NCBI GenBank assembly: GCA_003344405.1 | Contig: NOWV01000369.1 | Coordinates: 1 to 34,692 of the forward strand | DNA from: Trichoplax sp. H2 | Taxonomy: Eukaryota > Placozoa > Uniplacotomia > Trichoplacea | Direction: 5' to 3' | DNA length: 34,692 nt | Shown here: piece after piece, positions 11,121-19,637 of the stretch | How positions within the stretch are numbered: the first letter of the stretch is position 1 | How the letters are laid out: each line of letters opens with the position of its first letter | Translations under genes and position numbers: made by a program | Notes under the pieces: generated by a model | Told to the model about the DNA's origin: nothing | The model's database searches: none | Seen by the model: the letters and a program-made list of their open reading frames with translations, nothing else

Positions 11121-13413
11121 TATCTTGTATTTTAAAACAGACACTTAACAAGAATGATCATTATTTTCGTTATTTCATGATAGTTGGCTATCAGTTTATC
11201 ATGAACAGATTGTTAAAAAGTAAGACATAATGAGCAGTATAGGCTGCACTAAGTCAAAGTAAGCATAACCTTGTTCGATAATACTGCCTAATAAAGAATA
11301 TGAAAGTTCGTAATTACTGTAGTAAGATAAGCTAATATTGCTTGTAATCTATATAGTAATACTAGCAAGCAATATTTTGGTTCATCTTCAAACTTTTGCA
11401 TTCTTTATGTAATCTTACGGAATTACACTATAAAGTCATTTTATCGTTATTTTCAGCCAGGGTCAGTTTCGGTGGGCTGAAAGGGATTAAGGATTTTAAA
11501 TCAGGCTAATCAACACCATCGTACATGAATTTTCATAATGTTAATCTGTAATTATGCAAAGTAATAATTAAATTGGTATGGATTTGATAATGCAAACTTT
11601 CTATTAGATATTCTAATCTACATTTGCTATCTATCATTGAAGTCTATATATACCATTATCAGCTGAATTTCTATTCAAGGCTATCTATTATAGCAACTTC
11701 TATTTGAACTTGATCAATCAACTATATTAAAGTGCATATTTAAGCTTAACTTTACTGACTAATTTGGCTTTAAGCTTAACCCATTTCTGTACTCTTTCAG
11801 GTCTAAATTTCTCATTTTTATACCATCCTTTAAATTTTATTCCGGGTATAAATTTCAGCATGCTATTATTTGAAAACTGCTACTAATTTCATTGCTATGC
11901 TTATTAACGCCTATAAATGATTTTATAAGCTGAAATAGTTTGTTATTCGAGGTGATCGGCTATAATAACTACTCTTTCCAATTTGGTCCATCGATTAATC
12001 TAAGAGGCCTGTGCATGCTTGCAATCGCGCATCTATGAATATCTCATCAAAATGCAGTAAGGATGTGATCTAGATTATTCTTAACTATGACTACCATGAT
12101 TGGAAGTAAACAAAACTTTGATAAACCAACTTTTTCATTACTTTATTTCTTCATCTTCAAGTTTCTCATTCATCTTTATCTCGAAATGTTCTTACAAAAT
12201 TTAATCTGCATGTTGTAATTTATTTTCAATTTGCATGAATTTCATTACGCAAGCGTGTAGGTAGACTTAAAGCATGGAATGATAGACATAAATCATACCT
12301 TATCTTCTATAATAATCAACTATTAAACAGTCTATGCTATAGTCTCACTGAATAATGTATCAATTGCATAAGAATTCATGATAGTTATTGAGCGTCCACA
12401 TTAATCGGCCTATCATTAGAGAACTTGACTGTTGCAATTCGGCATTACCATCCATTCGCCAGCGCTTACAAGGTAAGATTTTGGCAGGAGCTAGTTTAGT
12501 TCAATCCCGAATGAAAGCTAAAATCGTGTTGTTAAAATGTGATGGTTTCTACTTGATTAGCCTTTCCACAACCGTTATTTGCTATAGCATTGATGATTAG
12601 CATATAGATTTAGTAGTTAGTAGTCATTCTGTTAACCGATTACTGCCTATTAACTAATTTAAGAAATCTTCACAAAGTGGATTAAATTTATTAATTCAAT
12701 TTAGATTACTATCTTAGTTTAACTTTTTCAGCGAGGTACGAGTCCAAAGTTAATTAGGTGTGTCTATCCTAAAAGATTGAACGATTTATAGCAGCTTCTT
12801 GTCAATAGAACGACAACGTATGATTTCCTCATTGAAAACTACATTAGAATACTAATCAGTGTAAGGGTCTGATTTACTAAATTGCTGTTAAAAATTCTTA
12901 AGTTAGCGTATTGCAGAAATCATTCCAATCTTCAGTGATCATTTACATAACCTTTTATAATAAATTAAATTATACTACGCTTAGCCTTAAAATATGCAAG
13001 TTGGTGTGATCGTTTACAGGTGATTGCTCTATTTGTAAATCTTTACTGTCAGATTACGATTAAATACTTGTTTTAGTATATCAGTAGCATTGATCGAGAA
13101 TATTAGTAAGGAAACATCAACAGTATAAAAAGCAATATGTAGGAGATATACGCTATTTGTTATAGCTTGGCACTTTCAGGTGCTTAATTTCGTGATGATT
13201 TTGTCCTAGTGGTACTTTAGGTGTGAATTATTTTTATTCATTCCGCTAGTTACTCTGTTAGATTATTTTTTAAAGTAAAATTATTCAACACATAGGGTAC
13301 ATCGCGACGCTTTTGGCTATTTCAATGTCCCTATGATACATAGCTGACTAAGCTATAAAATGAAAATCAAATATCAGTAATAAAGAGGCATTAATCTAAT
13401 AACGATTAAAAAC
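11121..13413. other. Gene-free AT-rich stretch
   Basis: No credible coding frame; the longest (12388-12600) has no ATG start and no domain. No RNA gene recognised. Confidence 0.5.
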
Positions 13414-13447
13414 TAGCAAGTATGCTGCAGTAGCAGCATACTTGCTA
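13414..13447. repeat. Perfect hairpin, 15-bp arms, 4-bp loop
   Basis: TAGCAAGTATGCTGC - AGTA - GCAGCATACTTGCTA. The arms pair without mismatch and pairing stops outside them. It lies 420 bp upstream of the DEATH/CARD start codon. It is shorter than a typical microRNA precursor; it could be a palindrome of a small transposon or a structured 5' element. Confidence 0.85.
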
Positions 13448-13868
13448 TATAAATCATGATACTAGCCGTGGTAAATCGTATTACGCTAAATTGATCCATA
13501 TCTTTATAAATGATAATTAATCATAGACGACATCGAATACTTTAGAGAGCTACTATTCTATTTAAACGTTATTTTTAGAAGATTCATTAATAAGTAAACT
13601 ACAGGAGCGTATATCTAAACATCGCTAGCAGAATAATATTTTCATGGTATTTAATTTATAGTTTAGTAGTCCCTGATGATGGTACAGCTGCAAAATGAGT
13701 TATATTAGAGTAAAGGCGCCAATCGATTTTTCTTCTATCTGTTTGGATATGCATGTAGTAGAGCTCTGGTTCAGTGACTAGCTATATGATTTAAATATCA
13801 GTCACCATAGCAGAAATTCTGTATCGCTATGTGCTAAAATTTCAATTATCGCTCTTTTTTATTCAGAA

Positions 13869-13965
13869 ATGGAAGATACCAAGATTAGCAGTAAACCTGT
13901 TAAAGTTGCAATTCGTAACTTCGACGATACCATCGTGGACGTCACCTTAACTTATCCAAACTCAC
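13869..13965 (+). other. Exon 1 of the DEATH/CARD gene: leader
   Basis: Encodes 32 residues plus one base and ends at a strong donor (CAC|GTAAGT). The peptide begins MEDTKISSKPV and has an alternating hydrophobic stretch (VKVAIRNF, IVDVTLTY) that could form beta strands, but it is too short to name a domain. The sequence just before the ATG (a T-rich tract then ATTCAG) looks like a 3' splice site. The exon may therefore start at 13867, with an upstream 5' exon that I cannot place. Confidence 0.65.
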
Positions 13966-16947
13966 GTAAGTTATCATAATAAATAGTGATTAAAAGAAAG
14001 CTAATCAAATAATTTATTTTTTATCATTCGCTATCATAATGAAATTGAAATATAATCAGCAACATTTTCTAGAAGATCACTGATAGAAATTCAATTGATA
14101 TTTATCTTTTTATGACAGCCGCAAATTTCTATTTTGAAAAGATTATCGATGAATGTAGTGTAGATTGGAAGAAATTGGGCAGGAAGTTAAACATTGATCA
14201 TAACCAGTTGGAAATTATCGACGTAAACAATCGTTGTAATGTTACACAGCAATGTACATTAATGTTGCAGTCACATTATCAAAGGAGCGGTAGCAGCTTT
14301 ACTAAATTAGAGCTTATTAAAGCGCTCTATCTGGCTGGTTGCCGTGCCACAGCCGAAAAAATTCAATCAATGCCTCCCTGTAAAACTGTAGCAATATCTG
14401 GTATGTAAATTATGCATGTTAGTATCAACGCTTACTAGTCTTGATAAATTTTCGTTCCTATGCTGATTGACAATTTTGTTTACTAGCCCAAAAATTTAAA
14501 GTAATAATGACTGTAGGATTGTTAGTATCGTTTCTTAACAAGTTGAAATGGTAAAGCTGGAATAGATCAGTACCGACTAAAACAATTCTCTTAATTTATT
14601 TTAATCTGGCGATAACTATAATGTATCGTATTGGAAGCAAATACAAATGATAGCTGTCAAGATCGTTCTATGGTTGATGGTGTCAGAGATCAAGGTTAGA
14701 TACAAAATTAGCAAAGATAAAAGTCATTCAAAACTTAAATATCCCAATATTTAAATATTTATATTAAGGATGCGCTAAAGATCGAAATCAAAGCCATATA
14801 TCACTGAAATGGCTTCCTTCATATAGAATAGAATTGCTTAAATAGCATATTACAAATCCGCTCACTTTATAGACATGAGTAATTAAAATCAAACTTGAAC
14901 GTCGGCGCCGACAATTTTACTACTCTATATCTGTTTGGAGCTAGAGCTAAAGTATTTTAAGACGTGAAAAACAGCTATCGTACATGCTCAACATGATCCT
15001 ATTATAATAGTAAATCTAGTCAATGTAATGTACACTTTTCATACGAGCTAAATGATTTTCAATGTAATATTCAATAAGTAGCGGATTAGGATTTTGCAAT
15101 ATTTTAGAATTTAGCAGAATTACGTAAGAAATAGCGAGTAAAATCAAATAACATGCTATTGTTAATATCGGTTTGCAACATACTGTACCGGTAAAGCTAT
15201 AATTGGAATTGTAATACGAGGAACCTACCGCTTTAAATTAATCAAGATTTGCTATATATTCCACCATAAACGGAGTTGCTTCTGATAAGCTAGATAGTCG
15301 ATAGCATAAAGGCAAACTGACCATTATTTAGTACAATGTCATTAATATGGTATAATCAAGGAATAGATAGCTAACTGATAAAGAATTTTATACAGTCTCT
15401 AATAAACGATTCTTCTTTAATTTGAGTAGTCGACAATAGATCGTATCCTGCTAGAAATTGTAGTACAGGTATCGTTTTTTAGATTAATTTGAATCATAAT
15501 TTTTGCCCAAGAATTATAGTATGTCAGAGATGATTGAAGTTATAAAGTTATAAATAAGTTATAACAGATTAATTAATCCCGATTTTTTTTTGTGTAGATA
15601 TTAGCGAATATTTTTTTGTTGTTGCTCAAGAACTCAAGTCTGATTGGACTAAACTAGCTGACATGCTAGATCAAAGTAAAGAAATTGACATAACAAGAAT
15701 TCAAGATAAAAATGAGACCGACTTTGATAGAACACATGCATTCTTAGAAAAGTGGAAAGAAATTTACAAGGATGAGGCTACGAAAAGACGATTAAAGGCT
15801 GCTTTACAAGCCATAAGAAGACCAGAAATTGCCAGCATGATCGGTATCTCTATTCTCTATGATTATGTTACAGCTTAATTTAATATCAAACACTTTCAAA
15901 ACCAATATTAAAATGCTACTCAAATTTAACAAACATTTTAATATTAACCCTATGTTTACTGAATTTAAAATAAGTTTAAAAGTGACATCTATTTTGGATG
16001 CTTTAAGATAAGCAAGAAGATGATCATCAAAACATAAATGGCCGTCTATTAGCGAACAATAAGTCTAGAACTAGTAATAATCCTATTCAAACTACAGATT
16101 CAACTGCAAGTAAAGGTAAAAAATTGTTATTTCATCAAATTTTATTTATAAGATAGCTTGATTCATTAAAGAATCAGGTGAATAATCTGATTGAGCCTAT
16201 TGTTGAATATTATAAAGATATCGCAAAAATGTTACTGAAAGTATTTATTCTATCATTTCAGTAAATGACACACAAGGAGCCACGAATAATTATAATCCTA
16301 TTGGAACAAGAGACGCAACTAAAAGTAGAGGTATCAAAATGCGTATCGATCAAATTGTATTTTACGGGCTGATAAATTCATGAGATAAACAGATGGAAAA
16401 TATTATTAATGCGTTTGTAATTCTATTTTTAAACTAAGATTAAGTACTATAGATCGCGTTCAAATATTTTTAATGGATTCGAGTAATTTTTTCTGCCAGT
16501 TTTTGATTTCTTTACGATAGGCAAACTAATATTAGCTGTATAAAGCAAAAAGTTCATCATGCACATTTTGATGACTAATTGTGTAATAATTTCTACATTG
16601 TAGCCGAGTTGCGGACAAAGCTATCAAATCAACATTTTAGAAAGGCTTTAGAATATTACTGGAAAACTTTTATTGACCGTGTTCCAACTGAGGACAGTAA
16701 TTTCTTGAATAATTTAAGGCAAAGAGGAATTTTAAGTGATCGACAAATTACCGAGATTGAACACACTATCCATAAATCTGATAAATCGCAGAAGATATAC
16801 GACATCTTATCTGTCGAACGTGACGTTGAAGATTTCATACGATTTTGTCAAGCACTTGGAGAGTATAGCGCTAGTTCCGTTCAAAACTTCGCAAAGGATT
16901 TAGAATTAAAAGCATACGGGTATACAGATCGGAAACTTGCGAAGTAA
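13869..16947 (+). CDS. DEATH-DEATH-CARD adaptor-like protein, six exons, 378 aa
   Basis: Hand-built model with exons 13869-13965, 14119-14400, 15598-15843, 16017-16115, 16262-16330 and 16604-16947 (TAA). Every junction is GT-AG, every intron is phase 1, and the joined frame stays open for 378 codons. Residues 1-33 are a short leader; about 34-118 form DEATH domain 1; about 128-206 DEATH domain 2; 209-264 a polar Asn/Thr/Ser-rich linker; about 272-360 a CARD. DEATH and CARD domains are homotypic interaction folds of cytosolic apoptosis and innate-immunity complexes; by family, RAIDD/CRADD (CARD-DEATH) is a comparable adaptor. No caspase, kinase, NB-ARC or membrane segment is visible, so an adaptor role is inferred. 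The start has A at -3 and G at +4, but a pyrimidine tract plus AG directly upstream (13866) suggests an earlier, possibly untranslated exon. A poly(A) signal AATAAA lies at 17201. Splicing is untested; the domains are firmer than exact exon edges, and exons 4-5 are least certain. Confidence 0.8.
14119..14400 (+). other. Exon 2: DEATH domain 1
   Basis: Residues 33-126. The classic DEATH signature is visible: D48-W49 followed by K-x-L-G-R-K-L, then a hydrophobic I-x-x-I-D/N stretch, C-T-L-M-L-Q-S-H-Y in helix 4 and L-I-K-A-L-x-L-A-G-C-R-A-T-A-E-K-I across helices 5-6. Acceptor is TATGACAG and donor is CTG|GTATGT. The exon is symmetric (phase 1-1), so the domain is a self-contained cassette. Confidence 0.85.
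14401..15597 (+). other. Intron 2 of the DEATH/CARD gene (1.2 kb)
   Basis: The largest intron in the gene, AT-rich. It contains a 12-bp GC-only perfect palindrome at 14901-14912 and a possible phase 1-1 cassette exon at 14638-14694. I see no further coding domain. Confidence 0.5.
14901..14912. repeat. 12-bp GC palindrome in intron 2
   Basis: GTCGGCGCCGAC is perfectly self-complementary and strikingly GC-rich for its surroundings. It could be a dimeric protein-binding site; no proof. Confidence 0.5.
15598..15878 (+). other. Exon 3: DEATH domain 2, with alternative read-through stop
   Basis: The acceptor follows a long T tract (TTTTTTTTTGTGTAG). Residues 128-208 have D142-W143-T-K-L-A, then a helix with F-L-E-K-W and a final L-K-A-A-L-Q-A-I-R-R-P-E-I-A-S-M-I, matching DEATH-domain helices 2 to 6. 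It is more charged and more divergent than domain 1. The spliced exon probably ends at 15843 (ATCG|GTATCT, phase 1). If that intron is retained, the frame continues 11 more residues to TAA at 15876-15878, giving a 219-residue DEATH-DEATH protein without CARD. Confidence 0.75.
16017..16330 (+). other. Exons 4 and 5: duplicated linker exons
   Basis: Exon 4 (16017-16115, 33 codons) and exon 5 (16262-16330, 23 codons) are both phase 1-1 and open in the required frame. Their 3' halves encode related peptides with the pattern N-P-I-x-T-x-D-x-T-x-S-[KR]-G, and the following intron starts also resemble each other. This suggests tandem duplication of one small exon. The peptides are polar and low in hydrophobics, as expected for a flexible tether between DEATH and CARD modules. 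The exon 4 acceptor (GCAAG) lacks a good pyrimidine tract, so its inclusion is less sure than that of exon 5 (TTTCAG). Confidence 0.55.
16604..16947 (+). other. Exon 6: CARD domain and C terminus
   Basis: Acceptor is TTCTACATTGTAG. Residues 265-378. A CARD is indicated by F298-L-x-x-L-R-Q-R-G-I-L-S, then R-Q-I-T-E-I-E (helix 3), K-I-Y-D-I-L (helix 4) and F-I-R-F-C-Q-A-L (helix 5). This is the usual spacing of the G-I-L-[ST] turn and D-I-L helix in CARDs. About 20 basic/polar residues follow to the stop. CARDs pair with other CARDs, for example those of initiator caspases or NLR/Apaf-type sensors; the partner here is unknown. Confidence 0.8.
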
Positions 16948-17200
16948 AAGTATTTCCTATAGATAGCAAGTTTTAGGATGATCAATATTCCAAGAACATC
17001 AAGCTTTTATATCTAATGCCAATCGTTAATTCACTGCCCTTGACCAGCGCTTTCATCAACAATTATGCAGAAGTTACCATTTCCAGTTTTTAAAATTATC
17101 CTTAGGAAATTGGAGGTTTATTTTTAACTTAAGCTAGCAATTCCTTTTCGAAAAGAATATTTTGATATGTAATTATCAAGATGGGATACAGAAAATTATT

Positions 17201-17206
17201 AATAAA
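17201..17206 (+). terminator. Candidate poly(A) signal of the DEATH/CARD gene
   Basis: AATAAA about 255 bp after the stop at 16947. It is a first plausible hexamer in an AT-rich region, so chance occurrence is possible. Confidence 0.3.
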
Positions 17207-18615
17207 TATGTTGCATTAGTGTCGTAAGGTTGAATATAATTAACTACTGATGTGATAAGTAGCAGAATAGGTTTTAAGCAGTTAATGATATTAACATTAC
17301 CATTCTAGCATTAATTTTATTGTTTACTATAACTATCGGATAAGCGTCGAGAGATACAGAAATCATGTATAGTTTCTGCCACAGTGTAAAAGTGGATATC
17401 GCAATAAAAATATCATGTGCAAATAAAACTATAGATAAGCTATGGAGTAATAAATAATGTGATTAGAGTATCGAAACTGTTATAAGTTGTAAATCTTAAA
17501 TTTAGAGAGGTGATAGAATATATCCACATAATATCATTTTATACTTTCTGCACATGCTTCGATACTTGTTTTCATAAACCAGGATCCTAATCCATCGTAG
17601 TTTAATTTTGATTCTGTCTTGAAATATTTTTAAGATAATCTGGCAGAAATATTTACTTTAAAATTTACAACTAATTATAACTGATTTACTCATTTAACCA
17701 ATACACCAAAATTGTGTTTGCCACAATGTTTTTGTCATAACAGTACTAAATGTATTTCAAGTAGTGTGATATTTGACTGTAGACTATGATGGTGATAACA
17801 GCTCTTCCTTAGCTTATTCAAATACAACTATCGCATATTAGATAACCAAATATTAAACTAAATGCAATAGATTGTTTTTTACGTGTTATTACTTTAAATG
17901 GTAATCAAAATAAATCAACAACATATTGAATAACACTGGCACCCATATGTCATATTATAAATATAGAACTAGAAATAGGATATTAATTCATGAATTCACT
18001 ATACTATTAATTAACTAATGTATGTTAATAAATAATGGACGATAGACATTAATATAAGTGTGTGACAATGTTATATACTGTATTAGAGTAGAAATATCTA
18101 TGTTAGGATAATCCTGTTAGCCTATCCTTATTTAGTTTACTTCTAATTTGGATATACTATATTTTAATATAGCACTGACTTTTTATGAAAGAGACATATA
18201 CACATACTGAATTAATAGTTATAATAGGAAATGCAAATCATCTACTTATAGTTCGAATCATTGTGATTGTAACTTACTTATGGTAGATTGTAAATTATCG
18301 TGGAAATGCTCCGTGATAGAACATATCGTAATCTGACTATTCTGTATTAGTCATCATATGTCTATGTTCGTAAATACCGTTGTCTGTATTAAGGGAACAG
18401 TAGCTATAATTAATATCTAATTCAGTACATGATTCCAAAGTTAATCTTACTAACTATGACTCATGATCTATTGAGGAATAGAATAGTATATAAATGCAGT
18501 ATATCGTGTAATAAAGTGGATTCTTAAACTTAGTGTTTAACGTAAAATACGAGCCGTTTAAGTCTTTTTGTAGTCTGCTAGTAGAGCAAAAGTGTTTCTG
18601 ATAGTGCAGATATCG

Positions 18616-18639
18616 TTCCTTGATACGTGGCTCAAGGAA
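18616..18639. repeat. Inverted repeat, 8-bp arms, 8-bp loop
   Basis: TTCCTTGA - 8 bases - TCAAGGAA, perfect arms. Confidence 0.55.
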
Positions 18640-18657
18640 TTGACTTATTGATCGTAA

Positions 18658-18697
18658 ATTACGTTATCTTGTATTACGTTATCTTGTATTATCTTGA
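18658..18697. repeat. 15-bp tandem repeat, two full copies plus part
   Basis: ATTACGTTATCTTGT at 18658-18672 and 18673-18687, then a shortened ATTATCTTGA. Confidence 0.8.
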
Positions 18698-18724
18698 ATT
18701 CATGAATTATGACAGTTCAGTGAA

Positions 18725-18760
18725 CTATTAATTATTAGCTAGCAGCTATGAGACTTCATT
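18725..18760 (+). repeat. Upstream block shared by copies A and B (A side)
   Basis: TTAATTATTAGCTAGCAGC and following bases closely match 22455-22490 upstream of copy B. The block lies about 910 bp before the copy A start but only about 290 bp before the copy B start, so A gained or B lost roughly 600 bp. It shows that the duplication carried 5' flanking DNA, perhaps the promoter. Confidence 0.6.
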
Positions 18761-19637
18761 CATTACGGCACTTATTCTGTACAATTTAATCATTATATCT
18801 GTTTTTTGATTGAATAAACCTTGCCTACAACAACAAATTTATCTATCGCTATCATTCCACCGACATAAATTAGAATAAAATGTTAATAATTTAAACTTTT
18901 ATCGGGTTGCTTAATGACTGTGGCTTCTAAAATAATGTACTACATAAAATAAATTAACCCTTGTCGCAAAAAACTTTTCTAAACCAGCCATCTCTACCAT
19001 ATCTTAATACACAAGTTTGCTATCGGTAATTGCAGTGGCAACGCTGTAAAGTTTGATCATTTCGCTTAAACTTCCAACAAGTAATGAATAGTAGCTTCAG
19101 TTTATTACGTAGAACAATTAGAAACAATGTGTGGTATATGAGTTGCGATTACTAGTCTCCAGAGACACCACATAATATAGTTGTAAACTTTAAATAACAA
19201 TGATAAATTAGGTAGCACTAGCCCAAATTGAAATATTTTTTTATTACCAATCTTTTGAGTTATTTTCAGCTAAATTATTCTAACTTGATCAGTGTTGATT
19301 AATTTTTCTCGCTGCAGTCCTTTTTCAATATCGAGGGCTTACTCTTCCACCAACCTATCGACGAGGGAAGGATAAGAATGATTCTAGTATTTACTGTGAT
19401 AGGTTGCATATAATGGTCGCCGTGATTGCTTACTTCCGTTGCGTTATTGTATACTTACAGGATTCACAAGTTGATTAGCCTTACTCTAGGAAAAATTCTC
19501 AAGTTTGCATTCTTTATCTGTCTGTATTTAAATGGCTACCCTAATCAACCTGAATGGTATTACAAACTTCAACACTTTGAATTGGTAAACTATTATACAA
19601 TTATACCTTTCTACTTATATTCAAGTTTAAACGCATC

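Larger units (their letters stand above)
16948..19637. other. Intergenic region between DEATH/CARD gene and copy A
   Basis: No gene seen. Contains an 8-bp-arm inverted repeat (18616-18639), a 15-bp direct repeat (18658-18687) and the block shared with copy B (18725-18760). The last few hundred bases should hold the copy A promoter and 5' UTR, but I see no decisive TATA box. Confidence 0.5.

Noticed and set aside
12388-12600. 70-codon + frame upstream of the adaptor gene, considered as a 5' coding exon
   Set aside because: It starts at TTG, has no domain, and no donor gives an obvious join to 13867.
13414-13447. Reading the perfect hairpin as a microRNA precursor
   Set aside because: The stem is only 15 bp and pairing stops outside it, too short for a standard precursor; kept only as an unexplained hairpin.
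18251-18275. GTTCGAATC-like box suggesting a tRNA B box
   Set aside because: No matching acceptor stem, A box or anticodon arm could be folded around it.
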